Shown here: one piece after another, positions 46,441 through 56,091 of the stretch | Layout of the letters: each line of letters begins with the position of its first letter | How positions within the stretch are numbered: the stretch's first letter is position 1 | NCBI GenBank assembly: GCA_019096195.1 | Contig: JAGTXK010000005.1 | Location: 124,001 to 188,000 of the forward strand | Source of the DNA: Boletus sp. NGJ | Lineage: Eukaryota > Basidiomycota > Agaricomycetes > Boletales > Boletaceae | Length of the DNA: 64,000 nt | Reading direction: 5' to 3' | The notes under the pieces: model-generated | Databases searched by the model: none | What the model saw: only the letters and a program-made list of their open reading frames with translations | What the model was told of the DNA's origin: nothing | Translations under genes and position numbers: made by a program

Positions 46441-46612
46441 GTCGATGTCCAAATGGTCTCAATTGGTACGTCAACGTACTTTGAGAAGGCTGGCCATCCT
46501 CCCAATTGCAACTCTAGAGTCATCAATCAATAACGTTACACCTCTTTGCGTGTGGTCGGTTGCTGAATCGCATGCCGTCGTTTCCACTCGTACGACTTGC
46601 ACCCAAGTTACG

Positions 46613-47215
46613 ATGCGCTCGACTGATCTTCCCAGTTCACTGCTAAACATCTTGAACCAATCTCCTCGCCGATATTTCGACCGTCACGAGCCCACCCTGC
46701 TCTGGGCTCTTGCTAAATTGCGCTTCGGATGCGTTCGCGTGCCAACGTGTGACCCCCAGAGAACCCCCCGGTACGAGGTTCAGCATATCCGAGTCTGGGA
46801 AGGACGTGGAAACAGTATCATGGACCGAAGCACGACATCATCGGCCATCGACAGTCGGTGCGAGACATTGATACCATCCACCTCATCGCTCATCTGCTTT
46901 CAAAAGCACGCGAGGATCTCCCCGCGTTCGCAATCGAATTTGTAAACTTGGATTGTTCGTCCCGAGATGATGCTGACGATCGACTCGGACTCGGGGGAGT
47001 GGATGGTCCTGAGCGACGACGAACGACTGCTAGTTCCTGCTTCTGGGCCATGTCATATCAGAATGCGACTAGCGATCCTGTTTCGTCGGAACGAGACGCA
47101 CTCCAGCAACATTACCTACTATCCTCGATCCAATCGATACACGTCGGGACCTCTACCGGAGTGTTGAATTTTTATAGATATCGGATACACGCGACCAGGG
47201 TCCTGGGTGTGTGAG
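46613..47215 (+). CDS. Weak hypothetical gene
   Basis: ATG at 46613 gives MRSTDLPSSLLNILNQSPRR. A better-looking continuation, RDIDTIHLIAHLLSKARE then DLPAFAIEFVNLD, is in another frame from about 46857, so an intron or a break lies between. No family recognised. It faces away from the F-box-like gene at 170 bp. Confidence 0.28.
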
Positions 47216-47467
47216 CAGACGTGCTTTCAAGCATGGCGAGCGTTGTGGAAGAAAACATCACAAATTGAGGTCGTATACGGTGTTATTCGGAACGGTGATC
47301 GGAAGGGTTTGGTGATGACAGTCGAGTGCTGCGCAAAAGGGCAAGTCGCAGTAAAGCAGTGCACTACATCTTCTAGTCTTACCCCGACCAACGACCCCGT
47401 ACCTACTCTCTATCTCCCTCTCCAATTCTAACCACCGACACCGACGAACAAGTCTTGCCTGTGACCA

Positions 47468-48346
47468 ATGGACGCCCTCATTCGTGTGACAGAGACAATC
47501 AAGTCTTTCCGGGTCCGTCTTACTCGTCCTTTTGGTTCTCGGGCTTGGGACCACACGTACGAGGGCTTATTGTACCGTTTTGGTTTCATAACAGGAGACG
47601 CGCTTGAGCGCACTTCGATCCCCCACCGAGTTCTTTGACGTTCATCGCCTGTCAAGACCAGCGGACACGACGCAAGCCGTATCGGTGCGTCAAGAATCGT
47701 CGAGCCAGCGGACGCCCATACTGACGCTCCTTTTTTTTTTATACTGTTTTTTTGCTCGCCTCTTCTCTCTTCGCTTCCGCTCCCGTCCTGTCGTCGTCGC
47801 TCCTCCCTCGCGCGTTCGTCCACGGCGCATCGACGATAGCGCATCACCTACAACACGCGGTATTTCTCTGGAAACTACACCCTCATCGTCCTCGTCCTCG
47901 CCGTCTATGCCATGTACGTCCCATTCCCTCTCCTGCGTCTCGGAACGCTGACGTCGCCCTTTTTTCGCGATTAGCATCACGAGTCCACTCCTGCTCATCT
48001 CCCTCGCCTTTCTCTTTGGTGGGTTCGCAGCGATCAACAAGTTTGGTGCGTCTCTTCCTTGTGCCATTTCTCTCTCACTCACCCATCGCATCCTTCCCTG
48101 CCGCCATCCGCCGCTCACACACACACAGGCCCCTCCGAGCCCGTCCAATTCGCCTCCTATGTCATCACCCAAAAGACCCTCTACACCGCCCTCTTCGTCA
48201 TCGGTCTTCCCCTCCTCTGGCTCTCATCCCCTTTCATGACCTTTTTCTGGCTCGTCGGCGCCTCGTCATGTCTGATCCTCGGGCACGCCGCATTAATAGA
48301 ACCAGGGATAGAGAGCGAGTACGCAACCGTGCAGGATGCAGTGTGA
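47468..48346 (+). CDS. PRA1/Yip3 family prenylated-Rab acceptor
   Basis: Small four-helix membrane protein of the Golgi/ER that binds prenylated Rab GTPases. Exons join as MDALIRVTETIKSFR, then ETRLSALRSPTEFFDVHRLS (the conserved RP-FF-D signature region), RITYNTRYFSGNYTLIVLVL, and ITSPLLLISLAFLFGGFAAI. The last exon adds LYTALFVIGLPLLWLSS and FFWLVGASSCLILGHAALIE, with an acidic tail ending at TGA 48344-48346. Five exons with in-frame introns (from 47504, 47686, 47912, 48043). Length, about 165 aa, is normal for the family. Convergent with ERT1. Confidence 0.9.
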
Positions 48347-49073
48347 GGCATTGTACTCGGGATCTCGTCCTTCAACCTCCACACGTTTTCCTTGTTTCCT
48401 TTGTTTCCTTTCTTTTTTTCTACTGGATTCTTCTTGAGATTCGGGTTCGATTCCGTCATGTAGATGTGACCCCTCCTCGGATCTTGTTCCACTCGGACTC
48501 TTCCCTCCTTCCTCTCTCGTACCTAGTCATGATATGCCAATACACATATGGTCATCCCCCTGCGCCGCGCCCCCAAATCCCGCCCTTTCGCCCCGGATCC
48601 AGTCGAACCCCACCGCGCGGTCACATACCATGACACGACACGATCCGACAATCGCGTTCCCTTGCTGATATTCCATTTTTCCGTGCGTAGCAACACACGC
48701 ACGTATTAGTAGCCTCCTAAAATCCCCAAGTTACTAGGAGGGATCATGTGTCGTCGTTTGGACACGTCGACCATCGTAAGCGACGGGGTCATGATTTGAA
48801 ACGACAAATCGATGAATGAATGAATGAATGGCAATGAAATATGAAATCCACAATGATGCCGTCCGAAAAGAAAGAGTGAACGGAAAACCAATCCATGGCG
48901 AGTAAGGACGGACTTGAAAGCATGCGAAATCGAGATCGACGTGAACATGCTCTCCGGGAGATGCAACACGAAACTTGATAGGTAGCGACATACGACATAC
49001 AACAAGAAAGAGCGCCAAAAAAAAAAAAAAAAAACAGGACGCGAGAGCGGCGAACGAGCGGAAGCGCATGGCT
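48347..49073. other. Intergenic between convergent PRA1 and ERT1
   Basis: 3' UTRs only. A (TGAA)n-type stretch lies at 48813-48830 and poly-A at about 49017-49034. A GGTTCGATTCC string at about 48447 mimics a tRNA B box but lacks a tRNA around it. Confidence 0.5.
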
Positions 49074-51289
49074 CTATAGCAAAGGTAACCACTGGCCTTG
49101 ATGAAACAACAAATAAAAAACGACCTCATCAGCATGGTGTACGGTGAATCAAAAGAAAACCGAAGAGAGACGGCGGGCTTACCGATCACGATGCTCGGTA
49201 AATCAAAAATGTCCCTGCGGATCGAAAAGCAAAACGTGGCTGGCAACGGTGCGCCGGACGGCTTGAGCAAGACACAATGCGAATACACCGCCTTGGTCGT
49301 GTTTTCGAACGCGTGCGAAGCAAAGTTTTCCCAGTATTCGACCACGGATTGGTTTTCAAACAACTGCGGAGAGACGGAGGTGGCGAGGCGGTGCAGCGTA
49401 TAACGGGAGAGAGACGGAGGGGTAGCGTCGATTCGTGCGCGCGCCGTGAACAGAAAGAGATGGAGTAGAAAAGGAGCGGGGCGTTACCTCGTAAATGTAC
49501 TTGCGTCTTCCGACGAGCTCTTCCATCGGCCATTCAGTCAACATGCAAAATTCAGGTGCGACGAGACAGATTTCGCCCGTACGGCGCCATACGACGGTTG
49601 GCGTGCCGTTGTACGAGATGAGCTTCTCAAGTTCCTGCTCCAGTGCGTACATGCGTCAGATCACGTACCTTGCACAACACTGCAAAAAAAAAAAAAAGGA
49701 CATACGATCAAGGACCGCTGGAAGCACTTTTCGACAAAAACTTCGTCCTCGTCTGTCATGGGCATTTGCAGCGCGATCAGTGATGGTCTAAAAATGGCAA
49801 GTGCTCGAACAATGCGCAGGATATCATTCTTTTCAAATCTGTCAACCACGGCGTTCCAACACAAGGTAGGGGATCATCAGGAATGGACCTGCATAAGCCA
49901 TGCACGTGTCATGCCTGAGCGTAAGAGATGTACATACCGGGTCGGAAGATGTTTCATGAGGAAATGATACCCCTCGGTATAGTCATATGGGGTCGTGACG
50001 GTAAGCGGCTATTGTCATGCTCAGCCCAGATGATCGGGAATAGAAAGGGAGGACGAACGGAATGGTGGTCTAGACTGCTCTGGTGCGTTGAGGCCGTCGA
50101 GGTGGGCGAGGGATGTGCGGAAGGCTCGAGGGAATGAGGACCAGCCTCTTTCGAGGATACGCGAACGATTCCCATTGTACTGCTGGCGTCGCGGGGATAA
50201 CGTGGGGGTATGGATGATGTCGGGGGGGGCGTAGACTGGGCCAGAGGATAGGATGGGTTATATGAGAGATCAGCGGCAGCGTCCTGGGAAGGACGTGAAA
50301 ACTGCGTGGGAGAGTAGGAGATAAAGGCAGCCGTGGGTGATGGATGGGCGGTGGCAGCAAGCGTCGGTTCGGGTATGGACAATTGGGTCGGCTCTGCATA
50401 GGGATACTGGGGTTGTGGCCCTGGTTGGTAGGGAGGTTGGGCGTGGAGTGGTTCTGGAGACCAGGCTGAGTTTGGTACAGTCGATTGCATTTGGGGCTGC
50501 GAGGGAGAGGACGCAGCACCTGAAGCGGAATCGGGGGGACTTGGGTTGCCGAGGATAGCAGAAAGGATGGAGTACTCCAAGTTTGCAGCCTCTGAGCCAA
50601 AGGCAAAGTTTGAATCAAAGGAGACATTGAAGAGAGGGTCGTTTGCGGGAAAGGGTTCGGCTGTAGAGATGGGCATTGTGAGGGGGGGGGGGGGTCGGAA
50701 GAGATATGGGAAATGATTTACATGTGGGTATGGCAGGGAGTGGGTGATCAGAGTTCTTTTCTGGGTGAGGCGCCTTTGATTTCAGTTGTTCTGTAGGATC
50801 ACGTGATCAGGGGAGGCACTAAAGGGGAAATGGCGGCCACGGACCGAGCTCTTCATCGTCGAGGAGATACTTTGCCTTTTTGCGATGGCCCTCGACGCAA
50901 CTTCCAGCCATGCCGCGTTTTATGCAACGTTGGCAGGGACGCGCTGCGGACGGGAGGTGAGAGAGGACATCGAGGAGAGGGAGGGAGGACGGACAATCGT
51001 CGCAGGTGAGGTGAGCCTTCTGGCAGTGGGCACAGGCACGGTTCGCTTTTTTCTTCTTTGGACCGTCTCTGTGTTTGCGTGGGTGGTGTGAAGAGGAGTC
51101 GCCGCTCTCGTCTGGAGAAGTAGCGCGCCTTCGTTTGGCGGGTACGGCGGGCTTGCGCTTGTGTTGGGTGGGATCCGAGTGGTGGTCAGGATGGGACATG
51201 TGGGCGGGGTTGATATAAGTGTTGGAGGACATCGGGCTGCTGTCCGTGTCGGCGGGGGAGTCAGTGGGAGAGACGACGTGGGTGGACAT
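49074..51289 (-). CDS. ERT1: ERT1/AcuK-type Zn2Cys6 regulator of gluconeogenesis
   Basis: Nuclear zinc-cluster factor that switches cells to gluconeogenic and non-fermentable carbon metabolism. The first exon (50819ff-51289) encodes a basic, Ser-rich leader and the binuclear cluster: [15 protein letters not shown], then [15 protein letters not shown], with the RKKAKYLLD arm. The second part (49954-50676) has [20 protein letters not shown], typical of the family, then Pro/Gln-rich disorder. The C-terminal PAS-like domain is in 49090-49680: [38 protein letters not shown] and [19 protein letters not shown]. The protein ends IGQWLPLL at TAG 49074-49076. The spacer between the two cluster halves is longer than in yeast. 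A 13-G run in the first intron (50682-50694) is sequence-error prone. Confidence 0.92.
50682..50694. repeat. 13-nt poly-G tract
   Basis: Lies in the intron of ERT1; on the coding strand it reads as poly-C near the acceptor side. Confidence 0.8.
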
Positions 51290-51398
51290 GGGGAGTACAT
51301 ATAGTCGGCCGTCGAGGTGGAGGAGATCTCCAGCTGTTCGGGCTTCAAAATTATGTAATATTTAATCACCGTATTTATTTATTTTAGTTACCTCTACG
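51290..51398. promoter_or_regulatory. 109-bp divergent promoter, ERT1 / MTQ1
   Basis: Shortest head-to-head gap in the window. Its right half is AT-rich (AATATTTAATCACCGTATTT, 51357-51376) in a GC-rich setting, so it is the likely shared core promoter. Confidence 0.6.
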
Positions 51399-52388
51399 AT
51401 GGTACAGAATCGACTCGCGAAACTCGCTCTGGTCATTGGACGCGAATGCGCGGACCAGGAACTGAAATGGATGAAACAATCGCGACCCACCGCGCTCCTG
51501 GACACCCTCGACCGAAGACTCGCCGGTGAGCCTCTCCAGTACATCCTCGGTCGGTGCATGTTCACCCCACCCCCGATCCCCGCACTCATACAGAGAATCC
51601 TAGGTACCACTCCATTTGGTCCCCTCGACCTCCTCACCCGACCACCCACCCTCATTCCCCGTCCAGAAACAGAGGACTGGGCCCTTCGTCTCGCACGCAC
51701 ACGCACACCTGACCCCACGCGTCCGGTTCGCGTCCTCGACCTCTGCACCGGCTCTGGTTGTATTCCCCTCTTATTATGTCATGTCTGGCCACCAGGCAGC
51801 ACCCGCGCGGTCGGCGTGGACATCTCTCCAGATGCAATTCGGCTAGCAGCCGATAACGCCGCGAGATCACGATCAACCGCACGCGCACGCGCACGCCATT
51901 CCTCCACCGCCGCCCCGTCCGCCAACAACCTCCGCACCCACGCCCACGCCCGGTACCGGTACCGAAACACGCCCGGATCCGAGAACATATTCACGCCCCT
52001 CCTGGGCGATGTGTACGACCCGGACTTGCTCCACCGTCTCGATACCCCCTTTGACGTCATCACCGCCAACCCGCCCTACATCCCGCTCAACGTCTACCGT
52101 ACCCTCTCAAGCTCCGTCAGAGACTACGAAGACCCCCGCGCCCTCATCGGTGACCCGCCCAACTCTACCCACCAGGACGGTCTCTCCTTTTACCGCACCA
52201 TCGCCGCACTCATCGCCCGTAAAGGTGTGCTCGCGGCAGATGCTGTCGTGGCACTCGAAGTCGGCCATGGACAGGCCCATGTGATCAAACATATGCTCCG
52301 CCATACCCCTGATCTATCACTCGGACCGATTGAAATCTGGAAGGATCCGTGGGACAAGGAGCGCGTCGTGTTTGCGCGCGTCGCATGA
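51399..52388 (+). CDS. MTQ1: HemK-type protein-(glutamine-N5) methyltransferase, mitochondrial release-factor type
   Basis: Methylates the GGQ glutamine of the peptide-chain release factor using S-adenosylmethionine. A single uninterrupted exon of 329 codons, unusual for this intron-rich window. N-terminal helical domain with GEPLQYILGRCMF (the HemK G-P-L/QYI signature). Then LIPRPETEDWA, the SAM site VLDLCTGSGCIPLLL, GVDISPDAIRLAADNA, the catalytic NPPY in FDVITANPPYIP, and EVGHGQAHVIKHML near the end. An Arg/Ala/His-rich insertion (about residues 155-190) interrupts the Rossmann fold between strands. Assigned to MTQ1 rather than the cytosolic MTQ2 by the two-domain HemK layout. Confidence 0.93.
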   Translation: MVQNRLAKLALVIGRECADQELKWMKQSRPTALLDTLDRRLAGEPLQYILGRCMFTPPPIPALIQRILGTTPFGPLDLLTRPPTLIPRPETEDWALRLARTRTPDPTRPVRVLDLCTGSGCIPLLLCHVWPPGSTRAVGVDISPDAIRLAADNAARSRSTARARARHSSTAAPSANNLRTHAHARYRYRNTPGSENIFTPLLGDVYDPDLLHRLDTPFDVITANPPYIPLNVYRTLSSSVRDYEDPRALIGDPPNSTHQDGLSFYRTIAALIARKGVLAADAVVALEVGHGQAHVIKHMLRHTPDLSLGPIEIWKDPWDKERVVFARVA

Positions 52389-52750
52389 CCATACTCGCTC
52401 GTAACAAGCGACATTTACACCCGTCTAACCGTTCTTGCTAGTGACGTGTGCTCCCGCGTCACCATCACCTAGTAACATAACATACTTTTAAAGTATCCGT
52501 CGTCTGCCAGCTCACCTGAGTTGTCCCAGCACTCTTCTTTGAGCTCGAAGCCTTGGTTTCTCTATGCACGCACTATTTCGGGAAGGTTCACTAATAACTA
52601 CACACGCAGATCATGATTGTCGTTGTGTGCACATGTCAGATTTTTCGGGACCGTGGTTCTACATGTTTCAATCGTTGCTATAGTAGTATATTCATGCCGA
52701 GCGAAAAGAAAAAAAAAAAACCTACCTTTGTTATTCCCCATCCCGATCCC
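52389..52750. other. Short convergent intergenic region
   Basis: 362 bp between MTQ1 and the next minus-strand gene, carrying their 3' UTRs. No feature beyond a poly-A stretch near 52709. Confidence 0.5.
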
Positions 52751-53518
52751 TCAGATATCCCCATTCTCCCATGCATCCAACAACCTCCCCATCTGCCGCT
52801 GCAACCCCCCAAACGTCACCCCATCCATAAACACCCCTTGAAAACCCCCCCCAACAGCTTTCACAACCTCATACACCCACTGCTGGCTCCGCCAGTCCGG
52901 CCTATGTCGCCACACCGGCACCTGCCTCACCACCGTCTCAAATACGCTCATCTGTCCCGGATGCACCCACCCAATTACATGTGTCCCCCGCCAATCGACC
53001 AGCCCATCCGGCTCAAACGTCGCGTTGGGCAAAAACTGTGCAGTGTACGTGTCCGGCGTGCCGACGAGCTCATAAAAGTTGCCGCGCGGGGCACCCGTGT
53101 TCATACTCGGCCGTCGCGGTCTTGCGTGCGCGAAGGGTCCCGGGCCGTGTGTACCGGCGGAAGGCACAGGGGCGGGGGAAGGGGCGCGGGGCGCGGTGCG
53201 GACAAAGAGGGCCCAGTGGAGGGGAAAGGGCTGACCGCGTTTGTATTCGTCGCGCCAGAATTGAATGACCTCGATGGGGTAGTGGCCGGGGGGCACTTGG
53301 ACTGGGTTGAGCACCGGTGCGGTGGGGGTGTGGGACGGGACGGGGACTGCGGGGGGAGCGGCGCCGGTGGTGTAGCCCGGAGCAGGTGCGTAGGCTGGGT
53401 TCGACGCGTGTCCCTGTGGGGTAGCATAAGCATCTGTACCACACGGTGAGTCGACGCGCAAGGAGAAGGATGCGGGGGGAGACTTACGATTACCAGTACC
53501 GTGGTTGTATGCGTACAT
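52751..53518 (-). CDS. Conserved-looking hypothetical protein, beta-rich C-terminal domain
   Basis: Two exons: a short first one from ATG 53518 (MYAYNHGTGN) and, after a 53-nt intron, the rest to the stop at 52751. An Ala/Pro-rich leader is followed by a compact domain: YPIEVIQFWRDEYKRGQPFP, LHWALFVRT, NFYELVGTPDTYTAQFLP, WRGTHVIGWVHPGQMSVFE, then WVYEVVKAVGGGF and LLDAWENGD. The HWALFV...GNFYELVG pattern recalls fungal domain families of unknown function (DUF6914-like is my guess, unverified). A Pro-rich loop of about 35 residues sits between the first two blocks. No function assigned. Confidence 0.7.
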   Translation of the reverse strand: MYAYNHGTGNRKSPPASFSLRVDSPCGTDAYATPQGHASNPAYAPAPGYTTGAAPPAVPVPSHTPTAPVLNPVQVPPGHYPIEVIQFWRDEYKRGQPFPLHWALFVRTAPRAPSPAPVPSAGTHGPGPFAHARPRRPSMNTGAPRGNFYELVGTPDTYTAQFLPNATFEPDGLVDWRGTHVIGWVHPGQMSVFETVVRQVPVWRHRPDWRSQQWVYEVVKAVGGGFQGVFMDGVTFGGLQRQMGRLLDAWENGDI

Positions 53519-55342
53519 TTCTTCGAGATCCGTCAAGTTTTTGACTCGGAATCCAATGCTGTACCGCTAGGTGGAACTCAAAGGTGGGTCCTTATATACC
53601 TCTGGATTGTCCTGCGGGTCGCTCGCGTGGACGAGGCATTGGAGAGATGGGGAGACGTTGGACGTTGTGGACCCCACGTTTTTGCTTCCGGCGTTTACGC
53701 CGGTTTAATTAATTTACTTAATGAAAAATGTGGCCTCGTTGTGTACCTGCGGTTTTGATCCCATGTTTGACGGGGAGAGCTTACCGTGCATACTGAGGGA
53801 CAATGGAGACAGCATGGTTCGCATGGGGATCCGAACCAAGGTAAGTGGAACTGCTATGATCCAGATCGCGTCGAAACACTTTTGTAACACAGCTCGAGGT
53901 GTGGACATGGACATGCCAGTGGACAATAGTGCGGTGGATAACGAGGACAATGCCCTCGAGAAGCGGTCCAAGTGGAGGGGAAGACCAAACCGTGGAGATA
54001 AATTCGCGACGTCGCTTCATGGTCGGTTCGAGTCTCAGCGTTTCAACCTTGGCTCAGGCTCTCCCGTCTCTCGGCGCGTCCTGGTCGAGGAGCGTCAATC
54101 GAAAAGTCGCTGCGTGCCTGACGCCTGACGCTCTGGAAGCACAGCACACCCGCATCGCCATCTGCCCGTCCGCAGTCCTGCCAGTAGACAGGCGCTCCCA
54201 TGGATTTGATCGTCCGTTGGGGGCCGGTGAGCGCCTGGGCGAGATCCTTGCCTTACCCTTTGCGACTCGGAAGCGGTACCATCCCGGGGAACCAACGACC
54301 GGATATCCATACCATGCTGTGTTATCCTTCATATTAAGCCCGAATCGCGCGTCGGACACCGCATGGGGTGGCTGCGAAATATGCGGAATGGTAGGCTGGC
54401 TGGCAAGAAATGGTGACTCGGATGTTCCGAGTCGGGTCGAAGACCTTGTGTGTATGGATGAACGAACGAACACGCGTGCGGTTTTCTATGCAGTACGCCG
54501 TTGGAGAATTTGCCTCGCAAATAGCTCCTGCGATCGAGCGAGGCTGTCGGGTGTACTAGGGGGTGCGATATGGAGTGAAAATGGAGGGTGGTTGGAATGG
54601 ATGGTACCGATCACTGTACATTCATTCGACAGTGAACGAGATCCTGGGGACTCACCAGCTCGACTACTAGAAAATGTCATCCACAAGCTCCATGGGAACT
54701 GTAGAACCACTTTTGGTTGATTTTGGTAGGAGCGGCAAAACTGGCGAAAGTCGCGGTCTTGCCACTCCTGCCAACGCGGCAGAATAGTACTTGTAGCTAC
54801 CTTTTGACGACGTCAACACCCTCGTGTCCCAGCTCTCGACCGGGGCAAGATCCCTCGTCTACATGACGCGGCATCTCGAAATCATACACATGATCCTCGA
54901 GCAGGGACCCACAGGAAATAGAATGGATAACCTGTATTCGTTGCATGAAACCAATAATTGAGAGCCGAATTTGCATGTTTCTAGAAGCTGACATCAAGGG
55001 TCAGGATCAAGAGCGAGCTGAAACACGTGCCTTGCACAATGTACATATTAGCTCTGGCATACAGTCAGCAAGAGATGCCTAGCCATAATTTCCAAGTTTC
55101 TAATGGTATCCATGACGAAGTTGATCGTTTTGATGAGCTGATCAAGGGGTTTCCAGTAGAGGCAACCATAATGAATGATGTTGATAACAGTCCGGAGCAT
55201 CTTGTTCATCATGACCTTCCAATAACTGCAGTCCTCTATTACCTTTCATCTCCTCCAAAGCCAACACGACAGGATAGTGGTTAACTTCTGATGCAATAGC
55301 AATAGGTGCCACTTCATCCCAGTCATCAAAGAGATGTGCGAG
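53519..55342. other. 1.8-kb stretch with no confident gene
   Basis: Contains a 274-codon open frame (53899-54720) with no recognisable motif and a Trp/Arg/Cys-heavy composition suggesting chance. A plus-strand ATG at 54675 opens SSTSSMGTVEPLLVDFGRSG and a later reading MTRHLEIIHMILEQG (about 54863). Neither extends in a clean exon chain. From about 54,950 to 55,320 CpG becomes sparse, hinting at an old repeat. Confidence 0.4.
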
Positions 55343-55980
55343 TCATTCCCGCTCCTTTAACCCGTCTATATCTTCCTTTTGAACCCGAACAGCTTCGGTA
55401 AAGAAGATGGTGCAATAGGACATATTGGGGAGGGGCTGTGTATGATCATGACGGACGAACGTCGTCGAGAAGTTGACGAAAGCGTGGATTTTAGACAGCT
55501 TCCCCTTCGGTGTCATTGTTCTGCGTTTCAGAGCTCGGCTGAGGGGCAAACGTAGAAATAAACAGGCAGGCTTTCCTTCGCAGCATCAGGTGGTGCGTTG
55601 CGCCAATCGTCGGGCCGGTAAAGTGTTTTGGGAGGATTGTTGTCACGACCTTGGATTTTCCCCCCGGGCCTTGCGAGCCTGCTTCATCTCCGCACGTGTT
55701 GCAACAATTCGATTTGACTTGTTGGCTACCTTTTTTTCAAGGTGCATGAAAGTGGCAGATATGAATGCAGGGACAAGGCCGTACTCGTGGTCATCGTAGA
55801 ATACCTGGATAACAATTGAAGATGAGTCCAACCAGCGGCACTGTCACACGCCCGGTCTGCAAGGTTATTCCCGAACAGTCCCGACACATTTTCAAGTTAC
55901 CGCTGGGCAAGATGGCAGACATCTGCCAACAGTAAGTACAGGTCCGAGTCAGCGCGGGCCTCGGTGAGAGAGGGAGAACA
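55343..55980 (-). CDS. Weak small hypothetical gene or remnant
   Basis: Minus-strand readings separated by plausible introns: LPSGNLKMCRDCSGITLQTG, VFYDDHEYGLVPAFISATFM, ATRAEMKQARKARGENPR and DDWRNAPPDAAKESLPVYFY. They look protein-coding in amino-acid make-up and lie in order, but I do not recognise the family. No clear end was found. Confidence 0.3.
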
Positions 55981-56091
55981 AAAAAGGGTCGGCTGGACAC
56001 CGTCGATAAGAGATCTGGCGATAGAGCGACAGGGGTGATACACAAATATGATACAAACCCGTCCCAACCACCAAGTTCGAATCGAACGTCC

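Noticed and set aside
48441-48470. tRNA B-box look-alike GGTTCGATTCC
   Set aside because: No A box or cloverleaf upstream; the flank is pyrimidine-rich UTR.
53899-54720. Long plus-strand ORF of 274 codons
   Set aside because: No domain, odd Trp/Arg/Cys content, competing ORFs on both strands, and no conserved-looking motif; probably chance in GC-rich DNA.
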